Notes: a model not told the origin generated them from the letters alone. DNA of 64,000 nucleotides from Hymenopus coronatus (GCA_030762935.1 CM060900.1:107660620-107724619); one strand, 5' to 3'; shown: positions 10,590 to 22,479, counted from the stretch's first letter. Numbers and translations: made by a program.

Positions 10590-13303
10590 CTAACCGAGAG
10601 GGCCAATGGCGTCTCTCGGCAGGCGGAAAGAGGGCAGGCGACGTACTTCTCTGGGATCATAATTTCCCAGAGAATTCACCAGTTGATTAGGGTGGGTTGG
10701 AATTTTGTCGTACAATGAACAAGTCCTCGTTCTGATGAGGTCGACAATGTACGGGATACCGGAATGCTCATGAAGGATATGGGCGGGAAATCTCCAGCCG
10801 GTACGGTAGATCATACGTAGTGCCCGGCTCTGCAGCGTCTGGACTCTGAGGAGCACGTAGTTAGCTATGGTCCCCCAGACTTCGCAGCCGTACAGAACCA
10901 GAGGCGGAATGATCGCCCGGTACAGCTGAAGCTTTAGGGTAAGGGGCATGCTCTGTGAATTGAGCATGGGGTAAAGCTGCCTGAGAACTGCGTGCCCTAG
11001 GTTCACCTTGCCCCTGACATGCGGAGTGAAAGTCAGCCGTCGGTCCAGCGTCACTCCGAGATACTTCACCGTGTTCACCCAAGGGATTCTACGGTGCCGT
11101 AAAACAAAGTTCTGCTGAAGCCGATTTCTAATGGTTTTCGCCAGGAGAATCGCAGAGCTTTTCTCCGGGCTAATGGCCATTCGCCATCTATCACTCCACC
11201 TGCCAATGGCATGGAGGTGGGCTTGAATTTGCCGAAAGCTGTACCTGGTGTTCCTGTTCACAGCGAAGATCATGAGATCGTCCGCGTACTGACATGTGTG
11301 TGTGCTGGGGTGGGTGGGGATGTCGGCCATGTAAGCTGCAAAGAGCGCCGGAGACAGCACGCTACCTTCCGGCACTCCCGCGCCAATGGGCCGCTCTGTA
11401 GAAAGTGCCCCCTCCACCTTTACTCGGAAGCTTCGATTCTGAAGAAAGGAAGCTACCAAGGAAATGTATGGAGAGGGAATTTCATGCTCTATGAGTTTGT
11501 AGATGATCCCATCATGCCACGTAGTGGCGAAGGCCTTTTCCACGTCCAGCAATACCGCAACCGTTTTAGACCTCTCCTGGAAAGCCAGGGAGGCCTTCTC
11601 GGCCACACGCAGTAGTTGCACGGTCGTGGAGTGTCCAGGGCGAAAACCAACTGATGCTCTGGTAGGAGGCCTCTTTCCTCGAGGTGAGGGCCGAGGCGGG
11701 CAAGGAGCAGTCTCTCGAATACTTTCGAGATGACTGGCAGGAGGCTGATGGAACGGTACCTGGCCGGGAAAACCGGGTTCTTCCCCGGCTTTAGAACGCA
11801 TACCACACGGGCCTCTTTCCACGTAGCGGGAAAGTGGCGCATATGTAAGCATGCATTATAAATCCGGGTCAAATGAAGTACGGCTTTTCTGGGAAGGTGC
11901 TGGAGCATTTCCGCTGTTACACGGTCCTGTCCAGGGGATTTTTTGGTTTTTAAAGAACGGATTTGGATGGCTACTTCCTGTGGGGTAGCTACAGGGACGT
12001 GAAGCTCCTTGTCGTTTGCGGGCGGGGCCTCTAGGAAGCCCTCTACCGCCCGCTCGACGAGTTCAGTTTGGTCTTCGTCCTGGGGCTCTTCTCTGGGCTG
12101 GAATTGATTTTCCAGGTAGTCTGCAAATGCATCTGCTTTATCCCGGGGCTCGAAGGCAAGATGGCCCCGGGTGCCATGGATAGGATGCCGGTATTCCAGT
12201 CTGTCTTTCCGCAGGCCACGGACTATTCGCCAAGGTTTCCTCTCATGGAGGTTAACATGCCTTAACGTATGCTCCCAGGCCTCTCTACGGTGTGCTCTAA
12301 GGAGACGACGGGCCAGGGATTTGAACCTCTGGTGTATGTCTCCTATCCTGCGATGGCGAAATCTCTGCCATAGCTTTCTGACAGCATTTTTTGCTTTAAT
12401 AAGCTGTCACAGATGTGTAGGAAGAACGGAAGGTTGAGGTATTTCGAAGGGAATGCGGTGTGTGTGAGCACGGACCGCATTTAGGACTGTGGTTGAGAAC
12501 TGCGCGGCCGCTGCCTCGAGAGCCTCTATCGAGTCTATTCGAGGGTTAGCGTCCACAGAGTTCTGGAGGGATTGCACAGCAGCATCCCAGTCGACTTCTT
12601 CTGTCCAGTCTGGTGTGACCAGAGCTGTAAGTGAAATGTCGGAGTCAACCACAACTGGGTTGTGGTCGGAGTCCAGCGCGTTCACAACCGAGAGATCCAG
12701 ATGGAATGGAATGTTTTTGGTGACCATGAAATCCATGACGTCCGCCCTGCCGCGTGGCGGGAAGTACGTTGGACCTCTCGGACCGTGCGCGAAGAGGGCC
12801 GGGTCTCCGCTGATGAGGCGGTAGAGTCCGCGGCCCTTTCTGTTCTGGGTGCGGCTGTTCCAGTGTGGATGCTTCGCGTTGAAGTCGCCTGCGATGCAAA
12901 CTCTGTGGTCGAGGTTGAGGAGTGCCTTCAGGTCCGCTTCATAGAAGAGGCCGTCTGGCGGGTCATAAACCGCTACTAGCACTATTTCCGACCCCCCCAA
13001 GGAGATCCTTATGGCGGTCGCCTCCAAGTGCTGTAGCGGAGGAATGGTGATAGGAGTGTGGGTAAGGTGATTTTTAATATATATAGCCGTACCACCGCCC
13101 TGTCGGCCGGGTCGATCCGTCCGATGGGCGACGTAACTTGGCAGATAGAATGGAATACCAGCGTGCAGATGTGTCTCGCAGACCATTAGGATATCAATCC
13201 CGTGATCATCTACAAACTCCAAGATGCCCGGCCGCTGTTCCCGGACTCCGTTTGCGTTCCAGAACGCAACTCCCAAAGATCTACGGGTTCTAAGCGCCGC
13301 CAT
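10590..13303 (-). pseudogene. LINE ORF2, endonuclease-reverse transcriptase with two lesions
   Basis: Nicks target DNA and reverse-transcribes the element RNA at the nick. Endonuclease (12410-13303): WNANG (N18), CETH (E43), AGDFN (D140) and SDHNPV (D213/H214) are all present. Frame stays open from 13303 to 12410, hits a TGA at 12407-12409 (CGA to TGA is the simplest origin) and then stays open again to about 11650. There one T is missing near 11649-11652, in what should read a QFGFRPGHS-type motif; the rest, to the stop at 10590, continues in the next frame. Reverse transcriptase motifs: SPGQDRV, RPISLL-like RSISLLPV, VLLDVEKAF, PEGSVLSPALF and the catalytic CQYADDLMIF (YADD at 11277-11288), then VKYLGVTLD and an LVLYGCEVW thumb motif. 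About 904 codons in total, normal for Jockey. No RNase H. Confidence 0.92.
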
Positions 13304-14742
13304 TACAAGCTGGAGTCAGGGAAGAGCAGTCGGGCCGTCTCATGCATAATGGTGACCTTCTGGAGGGCGGGGATGTGGGGGCTTGCCAGTTGATCCCTGC
13401 AGCGCTTTAATATGGGGAGGGATCGCGATATGAGGTCGGCAAACCAGGCTGAGAGCTTGGAAAACTCGGTCATATCATCAGCAGGCACGGAGAGGTTCTC
13501 CCAAGGAGAAGCGACTACCTTGGCAGTGGCTGGAGCAGCAGCTTCGCTCTCATTGGTCGAGCCAATAGGAGCTGCTTGCTGCTCTGGAGGGGGAAGCTGC
13601 GTGGTCGCTTGGCTGGGCTGGCCGCCCGCGATCAGCGGGGCAGCTGGCTCGGCTGTTGCGGCCGCAGGTGCCGGGGTTGGTTTTGCCGCAGCGGCGGTCT
13701 GAGCCACGGGCTTCTTGGGAGGCCGTGCCTGTTTCTTATTCTTCTGCTTGGGTCTCTGCTCCCTGGGGGGCGCAGGTGGGGTGGTGACCTGAGTTTCCGA
13801 GCTCTCGGTCTGGTTTGCTGGTACAGCCAGCGTTGCCTCAGCCTGTCTAATCACTTCTTCGTGCCTTGACATAGCGTTGGCAAAGCTGGTGCCTGGACGC
13901 ACATTCGCAGGGTTTTTGATGGCTCTGCCCTGCCTTGCCTGGATTAGCTCCAGTTTTTTGGGGCAACCGCCATAGATGCCTATATGGCGCCCCCCACAAT
14001 TTGCACACTTGGCTGCCTCTCTGGGGTGAGGGCAGTCTTTTACTTGGTGCTCACCTGCACAGCGCAAGCAAGCGGCCTTCCGCTCACACGCGTGGCTAGA
14101 GTGGTGGAAGCGCAGGCATTGATAGCACTGCGCTGGCCCCTCTCTGCCGTGGTGTGGCTCGACTCGCACTCTGGTGCTGTACAGAGTGGTCACTTTGTCG
14201 ATCTTGGGAATTCCCTCCCCATCTTTTTCAACAATGACCAAAAATAAGGGCATCTTGACCTTAGTGGGCTCAGCACCCTCGGGTCTGGAGGTTTTGGTCA
14301 GTTGGATGACGGTCCGTGGATTGATTCCGTGTTCCTCCGCCAGGCCAACACGGATGTCCTCGGGGTCGGTGTCAGAATCAAGTCCTCTGATCACTCGTCG
14401 GACTAAGTTGGGCTTCTGTAGGGAATATGTGTGAAACTGAATTTCACACTTCCTCAGAACCTCCCTCGCCTTCTCGTGATCGTCGGGGTTCTTGGTTCTG
14501 ATGACAACCCTTTTGGGGTAGCGGGTGGCCTGGTACTCTTCTGAGAGCGCTGCCCGTAATTCCCTCATGACGTTTACATGGTTGGGAAACGGGTCGGCCA
14601 CAATAGGCGGTATTCTATCATTTTTGTATTGCTCCAGCTGGTGGCGCTCCAGTCCCGTGGCGAGGTTAGCCTGCTGGTTTAGCAGCATTCGTAAATGGCT
14701 TGAGTTTGGACTCTGGCTGTAACATAAGCCTATACCATACAC
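13303..14742 (-). CDS. LINE ORF1, gag-like zinc-knuckle protein
   Basis: 479 codons, intact. In retrotransposition this protein binds the element RNA and forms the ribonucleoprotein. Residues about 60-200 contain the fold-and-linker region seen before zinc knuckles in Jockey ORF1 (PRE_C2HC type), including KMPLFLVIVEK. Three CCHC knuckles follow: C206-x2-C209-x4-H214-x4-C219, C225-x2-C228-x3-H232-x4-C237 and C246-x2-C249-x3-H253-x6-C260. The C-terminal third is rich in Ala, Pro and Gln/Lys. The first Met is at 14742, but a second in-frame Met at 14688 could be the real start, since the first residues may lie outside the element. Its stop codon TAA overlaps the ORF2 ATG by one base. Confidence 0.9.
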   Translation of the reverse strand: MYGIGLCYSQSPNSSHLRMLLNQQANLATGLERHQLEQYKNDRIPPIVADPFPNHVNVMRELRAALSEEYQATRYPKRVVIRTKNPDDHEKAREVLRKCEIQFHTYSLQKPNLVRRVIRGLDSDTDPEDIRVGLAEEHGINPRTVIQLTKTSRPEGAEPTKVKMPLFLVIVEKDGEGIPKIDKVTTLYSTRVRVEPHHGREGPAQCYQCLRFHHSSHACERKAACLRCAGEHQVKDCPHPREAAKCANCGGRHIGIYGGCPKKLELIQARQGRAIKNPANVRPGTSFANAMSRHEEVIRQAEATLAVPANQTESSETQVTTPPAPPREQRPKQKNKKQARPPKKPVAQTAAAAKPTPAPAAATAEPAAPLIAGGQPSQATTQLPPPEQQAAPIGSTNESEAAAPATAKVVASPWENLSVPADDMTEFSKLSAWFADLISRSLPILKRCRDQLASPHIPALQKVTIMHETARLLFPDSSL

Positions 14743-14760
14743 TGTATTACGTAGGCCTTT

Positions 14761-16190
14761 TAATAGAGCAAATAACCGCTGACTTGGTTGTTTTTTATCC
14801 CCTGGTTTTCTGTGTGTTTACGCCTCTGTATTTCCTTAATAGTTTCGTTGTGGAACATAAACGGAGAATGAAATGTAAACTTTGTTTATTATAATTGTGA
14901 ATCTAAATTTAATTTTAATGTAATTACCAGCTTATGCTGACACTTTACTTGTAATTTAAGTATCATTGTAGTGATCACTGACCGAACATTTCAAACTAAA
15001 ACTTGAGAGTTGTTAGTCAATGCTATGCAACTTTTTATTGTAATTTTGGATCGTATTTAATTGTAACTTTCTGGGATTTTAAGTGTCGTTCTTGTATGTT
15101 TTGGTTCATATGAATTTAATTATTAAGCCTTTTATGACTGGTAAATTAGGTGCTTTCCAAGTTCAAACTCTCGTAGCGTGTTTTATAAGATATGTATACA
15201 CATCCTGTTTCATTACCAGATTATCCTGATACTATACCTATCCTTTATGTGTGAGTGCCGTGGTCATTAGTGGAATATTTATGCAAACATGTCATTTAAT
15301 TGCTCATTGGTAATCAGGAAAAATTAACTAGTTTATCTTTTCAAATCATTTGATGCCACTAAGTTGGTCTCACGGCCTTTCTTTTGTGGCCTGGTTATTC
15401 CTTCCACAATGTCATAGACCAGCGAAAATAATAATAAGCGTAGTATAAGGATAAATTGACCGAAAACTCACATCACTTGTATAGCAATATAGAACTATAA
15501 ATATAGAAATTCTGACTTCCATTTCCATCAGCCTATCCTGAAGATGAACACGTGAATACCTTCGAAGCGTTTGTTTCAAACTAATCATCTACCGGCTAGA
15601 AGCCCGAGAAAATTTAGATTTAAAATAACTTATTTTATTGAATTACATTATATAGATTATTCGCATTCTTTTCATACAGCAGGTGGGGAAAGGAGGGACG
15701 GACAGGTTTGTTTAGCACGTGTCACCCATTCCCCCTCCTCAAGCCCTAGCCAAAAAGAAAACAAATGGACCGAACTGTTAAGATAAGTGCCTGTTTTACT
15801 ACATTTGTTCGCCAAATACTTCGATTACCAACCACCTGTTACTTCGTATATAAGAGATATAAAATTAAAGGTCATTGGTGGTGTTGCACTCAATCTTGGA
15901 AATGAGTTTCAATTTTAATTGCTTTCATGTAATGTTTCCCTCAGAGTGCCGGAACTCAAACACCTCTAGCAAAGGGGTGATTCAGCAGCGGCATCGCGTA
16001 TTCTACTTTGCGGCGGGTCTCATTTTACCAGTCTAGTCTGGTTTTCTCACCCAGCTGCAAATAAAAGCGCGCTGTTGCCAGATGACTTTGTGTTTCAAAG
16101 AGTTATTCTACAAGTCTATGAATGGCAAAGTGAATATGTTGAAAAAATATCTCTTTAGATAAAAATCTGGCATAAACGATGATATCTACA
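14761..16190. other. no recognised feature
   Basis: About 1.4 kb upstream of the LINE. It must contain the LINE 5' end and any 5' UTR, but the boundary is not visible. The remainder is AT-rich with short frames only. Confidence 0.5.
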
Positions 16191-16205
16191 CCGCCTCCAT
16201 CTTGC

Positions 16206-16237
16206 ATGTGCTTCCTCTTCCTCTTCTTCTTCTTCTT

Positions 16238-16268
<31 letters not shown>

Positions 16269-16630
16269 TTATTATTATTATTATTATTATTAGTAGTAGT
16301 AGTATTATTATTATTATTATTACTATTACTATTATTCTTTATGATTGATTATGATTTTGATTATTATGATTATTTTGATTATTATTATGTTTATGATTAT
16401 TTTGATTATTATTATTATTATTATTATTATTATTTTATTATTATTATTATTATTTTATTTTTATTATTATTATAATTATTATTATTAGTTTGATTATTAT
16501 TATTAGTTTGATTATTATTATAATTTTAATGATTATTATTTTGATTATCATTATTATTAATATTATTTTGATGATTAAGATTATTATTATTGTTTTGATT
16601 ATTATTTTGATTATTATTATTATTATTTTG

Positions 16631-16693
<63 letters not shown>

Positions 16694-16835
16694 TTGATTA
16701 TTATTATTATTATTATTATTATTTTGATTATTATTATTTTATTATGATTATTATTTTAATGATGATGATTATTATTATGATTATTATTTTGACTATCATT
16801 ATTTGTTGTTATTATTATTATTATTATTATTATTG
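16206..16835. repeat. long composite (TTC)n/(TTA)n microsatellite
   Basis: Starts as CTTCTTC repeat, switches to TTATTA with TAG, TTTGA and GAT variants, and stays pyrimidine/AT-triplet based for about 630 bp. The open frames here (poly Phe/Leu/Ile) are artefacts of the repeat. Confidence 0.98.
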
Positions 16836-17024
16836 GTGCTGTGATTGTGTTATTTAATAAGTACCTACATTTAATCATTAAACAAATAGCATTAATGCTG
16901 TATTTGTACGTAGAAAGTTAAGTCGAGCATCACAAACTATTGCATTAATTTATCTTTAAAGCAAAGTTAGCTGATTATTTGTGAAGAATAATAACAATTT
17001 TGTTCTAAGTTTTAACGTCCTTTA

Positions 17025-17240
17025 ACCTGGTGGGTCACATCGGATGATGAATGAAATAATTGCATGAAGTTATGCCCAAATGAGTCCTGTGTACTTAGAA
17101 CATAGTTATCCCAAATTCGTTTTCTCAGGATAGGAGAAAGCCCCGGAAAACCTTTATTCGAGTAACTTACCTTAGATTCGAACGCGGGACCTCTTGAATG
17201 CGACGCAGGCACGCTACCACGAAACCACAGAAGTGGCCCA
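17025..17240 (-). repeat. tRNA-derived SINE (family SINE-4)
   Basis: On the minus strand it opens with TTCGTGGTAGCGTGCCTGC (A-box-like) and CCCGCGTTCGAATC (B-box-like GTTCGAATC) about 35 nt later, then a non-tRNA body containing TTTTCCGGGGCTTTCTCC. Box spacing fits a tRNA head. Single copy in the window. Confidence 0.7.
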
Positions 17241-17329
17241 ATAATGTTTTGATAGTGTTATTCATTAAATTGTTCGTCTCAATTACTTGCCAGTAGATAA
17301 CTATAACTATACTGTGCACAATTATTTTG

Positions 17330-17660
17330 TTATGATGACGAATATCTATTGCTGGACAAGGTAAATATGCTTGTTAGGTACACAGGAGCAAAATCTGCAG
17401 CTTGTACGTGACAATCTAACGGCTTGAGTGTTTTTTGTGCTGCTCTGGAGAGTTCTACAGAATTGGAACATGCTACATAAGTTCGTTTTATCGGCAGTGC
17501 ACAAAAGCGCCCATTCAAACCTATGTGTTGCACTCGTGCTGCAAAACTCCAGCTACGAAATGCAATTTGTGTCCCTAGCATTACTTTTTTTTTTTCTTAC
17601 GCTGGAAAAGCAAATATCCGGCACAGGATGCTTCGTATAGATACTGAACTGTAGAATGGG
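17330..17660. other. unassigned stretch with 83-codon minus-strand frame
   Basis: An open frame at 17330-17581 (minus) has no recognisable motif and no supporting splice or start context. Treated as non-coding. Confidence 0.4.
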
Positions 17661-17854
17661 TTGTCTACTTGTGCACACAGCAGGGGCTTTGAATTTCGAG
17701 GAAAATAGGATTTGCATATGCTTTCCGAAGAAAAACCCCTTACTGTTCCACACGGGAAAACATAAAAAAATTGTTACTTTTAGCTTAATTGTGGAAAAAG
17801 AAACGTGGTAAATGTGTCTGGTTACTTTCTCCAGCATGTATCTACAATGCACAT

Positions 17855-18745
17855 AATACATAGAGAAGGTATTGTACTCAATCCAAAAATTAGATATTGC
17901 GATTAATCGAGGTACACGTTTTAGGGTCCTTTCAATAAAAAATAAATAATTTTTAGAAAACGGTCCATGTGTGTGCGTGCGCCTGTGGATAGATTATATC
18001 AAAAAACCAAAATTCGGTTAAATACGACTTGGTATTTACGTTCAGTATCTTTCAAGGATGGATGCAACACGAAGATTTTCTGCAAAATCCCCCCACCCAA
18101 AACCATCCTTTACATGGTACATTTTTTTTGAAAATTTTTGTTTTCTCAAAAATGGCTACAACTATTTTGATTCAAATATCATATGATTAAGACATGTTTA
18201 TGACAAAGAAAATGTATATCCTCAATTTTCTAGGGAATAGCCTCTGAAGAGTCCTTCATTCTGAATGACTATTGTATAACTTTGTATAACTAGGAAGCCG
18301 TAAAAGAGACAAAGACTACTACAACATAAAAATGTAGATCTGGTTAAAACACACAGTTTATGTCATACATACTTTTTTGTAGAGTTAGCCGTTTCCGAGA
18401 TATTCCGTGTTACTGGTGTCAATTTTAAGCTACTTAAACCTTTCTCAAATGATAGCTCATCTTTATTTCGTCTGTCTTTTGTTTGCTCCTGGCACGCAAA
18501 GAGAACGGAATTTCAATTATTTCACAAGCGACCAGCTTTTAAAGGATTTAACTATCGCTTTAGCATAGTGAATTCACTCATTTCCCTTCTGCTTTCAAAG
18601 AAGCTAGTAATAATACCAATTCTACCAATGTTTATCTCGATTATTATGATGTAGATAGAAGAATAATCTTTTGTAAGAAAATTGTATTTGCGGAATAGCT
18701 AGAGAAAGTCATGTGAGTGGAACACATCAGATTTTTTACCTACCA
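17855..18745 (-). repeat. repeat family A, copy 3 (full length)
   Basis: Minus-oriented: AGAGAAGGTATTGTACTC, GGTATTTACGTTCAGTATC, CTCAAAAATGGCTACAAC, AATGTAGATCTGGTTAAAAC, CTAGAGAAAGTCATGTGAG and finally CACATCAGATTTTTT. All family blocks are present in order. Confidence 0.9.
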
Positions 18746-19369
18746 CTGGTTGTCCAAATTAGGTTATTAAGCTCTGAGAGTTAAAAGTAGTCTGAACTTA
18801 GTTTGTAATTTCGCAAGTCTTCTGATGTTGAACTTATTTAGTATTTACCTACTTCTAACTTTTCAAATCAGGATTATTCAAGACCTATGGCTAAAAGTCA
18901 TCTGTGAATATTCTGCCCCTCTCCCTTGCAGGTTTTCTATGCTTGGAGTTCTAAAGTAATCTCATTTAAAATACTAAAAGCACAAAGCATTGTTGTAGTG
19001 TCATTGAATTTGTAGCAGTATAAAAAGCATCTTCAAACATTTTATGATACTGTGGTTGTTATTTTATGGTATATATTAATTAAAACTATATTATTAATCA
19101 TTGGTTTAGTTCCAGTTTTTCCTGAGCAAGAAACTTGTACTTTCTGACATCTATAATTTGTAGAGAAATACATAGAATAATTAATAATTCTGTCTTCCAT
19201 CAGCATTATGGCAGGAATAGGCGGATAGACAAGATTTACCCACCATTCATAATGACCTCGAGCTCTTATGTGTAACTGCGACACCTATAAGATCGCCAAA
19301 GATTTCAGAAAAGGAGTTTTCAGACGGAGGGGTTTGCTGTATCTGGAGCACAGCACTGTGTTTTCAAAG
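18746..19369. other. no recognised feature
   Basis: AT-rich DNA between repeat A and a moderately GC-rich segment; only short frames. Confidence 0.5.
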
Positions 19370-19860
19370 TGTCCCCCTGGGAGGAAGAGATGAGTGGGAA
19401 GCCCAAGTGTGATATATCCGGGGGACGATTTGAGCTAGCAGGGACCGGGTTCCTAACAATTCCAACATGGCATCAATCCTGATGCCGGCTAGCTCTTTCT
19501 TAAACACGCGTAACCTGAAAGTGCCGGGAATAGACAAGACAGCTTCCAAGAAGGAAGCGGACATCTGCAGTTTCGTTATTGGCTGGAAAAAAACTTTCAT
19601 ACGGAAAATTCCACCCTCCTACCGCAAGACACCAACCGCCGTCTCCTGGTCCTACAACCATCTGAAACATATGAGGTGAAAAATGTTAGAGGAAATGATT
19701 CGCGGTAGAAGAGGAACCACCCGGCATTCGCCAACCAACCCGGAGAAACCACGAAAAAAGTCAGGATCAGAGTGGTCTGCCCGATGTGAATCAAGCCCAG
19801 TGTCTCCCGAATACAAACCTCACCATTTCCCGGTTTAGAGGCGGTCAAAACGAGAATCTC
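19370..19860 (-). repeat. probable tRNA-derived SINE (family SINE-7) and flank
   Basis: GC content rises above the surroundings. On the minus strand 19860-19640 begins GTATTCGGGAGACACTGGG followed by CTTGATTCACATC, like a decayed tRNA anticodon arm and B box, then a body with TTTCGTGGTTTCTCCGGG. The rest (19370-19640) could be more of the same element or another insert. Confidence 0.5.
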
Positions 19861-21293
19861 GTGTATGGGGAACTAGTGCTCACGAGCGTGGCGACTCGAT
19901 AATTCTCGTTAACTACACACGTAGTATAAACTGGTTACGTAACAACTAGGGCCCGGATAAGTAAATTATAGGTTAGAAAGTTTCAAAGTACTGTTATGCT
20001 TCAAACCGTATGGATGCAAATGTGCGAATCGTATGTAACTTAAAAAAAACTAAATGGGACATTAAGACTTAAAACCCGTTAAACTGAAGTTTTATATATT
20101 TATTTTTAACCTCGGCAGAAAATGTATAAATGTTATCTTCAATTCGTTTGAATTACAACAATTCGTTTAGTTTTGTTTTGAATGTACATGTGCAGTTAGC
20201 CAGGGAAAAATTTATCACGATTTTTATCTTTGTATAGAAATTACATGTATTAAATATACGCCAGCGACGTCTTGTGATGTTGAAAGAGGTTTACCTGCCT
20301 ATAGGAATATAATAACAAACATCAGAATATTTACCAATATTAAATAATAATTACCCAAGGGCAAAGAATGAGTTTTCAAATAAGTTGAACAATAGAAGGA
20401 AATTTAAAATATGGTCAGGAATTGCTGGTGTAAAACAAAATTTCTATAAATACAGTCGTGTGTATTTAATGGCGGTATTTAAGTTTTTAGTTCATTAATA
20501 TGTCCCATCCCCCCTCTAAAAGTATAACAGCAGATAGCCACTTCGTAACGAAAAGTCAATAGGCGCATAAATCGTCGAGATAATAAAATATTATTGTTTA
20601 AAAAACAAAAAATATGTGAATGTTTTCAGGCATTTAACAAATACAGAGCAGGACGGTGAAGAACATGCCGTGTGATGTTACCAGGTATTGGGGGCCAGGC
20701 CATCACTAGAGACGGCTATGGTGTCGCAAGTTATCGAGGAATTATCAATGTTAAAAGAACTAATAGTAACTAGAGGCTGGATTTCGATGACTTGTGATAT
20801 TTTTATTCTTTTAAATTTATATAAACACGTTTCATAGCAGTCTAATGAAAATAAAGTAGTTTTCTTGGCATATAAATGTATAATTTTAATATGCTAATGC
20901 TATATGGCACATTTATTACAAAATTCAATTTTGGGCATTTTAATTACCCATAATTTATATTTACCAGGACTGAAATTTTTATCAGAATGTTTGAAAAATG
21001 CTTACATTTTCTTAGACGTAATTCTGAAAACTTGTTTTGATTAATATTTCAAAAAAATTTATTAAATAATTAATATTAGATAGTCTTTAGTAGAAGCATA
21101 TTGTAAATATATTTTGTAATGCAGAAAAGAATAGAAAGTTTAGGTTCAAGTATCAGGTGCAATTTATTTTCCATCCACAGCGAAAAAACACGAACAAAAG
21201 CAGACTTCCTATCTATATTCATCTAATCTCCATTCCTTCTTAGCTTCTGTTATTTAGTCATTGTATTTTTTCTCAGTGTATACTTAACGTGTC
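19861..21293. other. no recognised feature
   Basis: About 1.4 kb of AT-rich DNA with no frame above 60 codons and no visible repeat family member. Confidence 0.55.
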
Positions 21294-21297
21294 TTAA

Positions 21298-21972
21298 GGT
21301 GATACATCTGTGAAATTCGATCAAAAGCTGTGAAAAATCAAAAACTGATATTGTTTCATTATAAAATAACATGATTTGTGAACTTTAAGAAAATATATCG
21401 CTTTTCCCACTTGGCACACTTTTAACTACCAATTAACTGAAATTATGAATAGTCAGGTACGCACTTCCAAATTTAAACCTAATTTTCTCGCATACCTTTT
21501 TCCAACAATTTTTCATACTTAAAATGCTCCATATGATGCAATTTTTCACTAATTTATTCCAAAATGTTTATACTGCCTTTATGGCACATTAAAAACAAGT
21601 AGTATTAATTTTACGAAATAATGCTCTAATTTTAATAAGTATAATATTAAGGTTTGAAATATCAGGAGTTTTAGAGAGTATGAAAAGTACGTAATAATTT
21701 TCTACACGAATTAGTAAAACTATAAAAAAGTATAATATGACAGATCTATTCATAAATGCATTTGCAGTAAAAAGGGACTTTTTATGTGAATAGGTTTAAA
21801 AAAGCATCATGTGGCTTATTTTTATTAGAACAATGAATTCAGACAGTAAAAACTTATTATTTAAATAACTATGCCGGCTAGAATTTTGATACATGGCAAA
21901 AATATCATTATTATTGTGTATAATATTCGGTATACAATTCAATGAGATATTTTACATGCTGTAAATTTTTAG
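21298..21972 (+). repeat. repeat family B, copy 1
   Basis: Begins right after a TTAA (21294-21297) with GGTGATACATCTGTGAAATT and ends just before another TTAA (21973-21976). The internal landmarks CTAATTTATTCCAAAATG, TTTTGATACATGGCAAAAAT and ATTGTGTATAATATT recur at 36.04-36.54 and 58.13-58.75 kb. In the 58-kb copy the right end (AATTTCAAATATGCATCC) resembles the inverted complement of the left end, so the family may be a TTAA-targeting terminal-inverted-repeat element. No coding frame. Confidence 0.7.
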
Positions 21973-22140
21973 TTAAAAAGGTCCAGTCAGTGAAAAATTG
22001 CGGTGTTACGTTTGTAAATGTGACATCAAAATATTTAGTACTGATCTGGTTATCTTATTCTGTAAATTACATGCAATGAAAGCTACGACCGAGAAACGTT
22101 TCATAGCGAAACGGCATTGCAATACTTCAAATCATGCAAC

Positions 22141-22330
22141 TCTGAATATTAATATTTCTTCCACAGAAGCCATGTGTAGGAAATGAATTGGATACGAAGA
22201 GTAAGACTGAAAGTTCACTACCATAGTCGGGATTTGAACTATGGAACTCCCAGTCTCCGTCCGGTTGCTCTAACCACTGAGTTACCACGTCAACGTGCCG
22301 GCACGACATTAAATTCCCCGGCTGACTCGC
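22141..22330 (-). repeat. tRNA-derived SINE (family SINE-5), copy 1
   Basis: Minus strand: TAACTCAGTGGTTAGAGCAA (A box), AGTTCAAATCCCGACTATGG (B box), then a body with CCTACACATGGCTTCTGTGG. The same order is seen in copies at 22.48 and 32.09 kb. Confidence 0.8.
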
Positions 22331-22479
22331 ATTCTTCTCGGTAAGCCACTAGGAAATAATGTACTCCAATTTTATTGTTTTGAGATGACATACCCAATGG
22401 CGACTGGCAATGCCGGAACTGCATCATGTCCCAGGCTTCACAGTTTAACCAACCATTAGATCATTTGGTATTAATTAAT

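Larger units (their letters stand above)
10000..14760 (-). mobile_element. Jockey-type LINE, nearly complete
   Basis: A two-ORF non-LTR retrotransposon. ORF1 (13303-14742) is a gag-like nucleic-acid-binding protein; ORF2 (10590-13303) is an AP-like endonuclease plus reverse transcriptase without RNase H, the layout and lengths of the Jockey clade (established for Drosophila jockey and relatives). Downstream of the ORF2 stop (10589 and below) is GC-rich DNA that differs sharply from the AT-rich flanks and is most likely 3' UTR, extending to somewhere between about 10000 and 10300. Neither a poly(A) tail nor a TSD could be seen, so both ends are approximate. Only two lesions are visible in ORF2, so the insertion is young. 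Confidence 0.9.

Noticed and set aside
10861..12265. Several 65-139-codon plus- and minus-strand frames inside the LINE
   Set aside because: They overlap ORF2 in other frames. They are shadows of a GC-rich coding region and have no motifs of their own. The N-terminal 60 residues of the 420-codon frame (11660-11852) are likewise a shadow.
12489..14434. Plus-strand frames of 86-111 codons
   Set aside because: Antisense shadows of LINE ORF1 and of the endonuclease domain.
16179..16747. 98- and 85-codon frames
   Set aside because: Poly Phe/Leu and poly Ile products of the microsatellite.
22141..22330. Functional tRNA gene
   Set aside because: Same family recurs with a non-tRNA body at 32.1 kb, so it is a SINE head.
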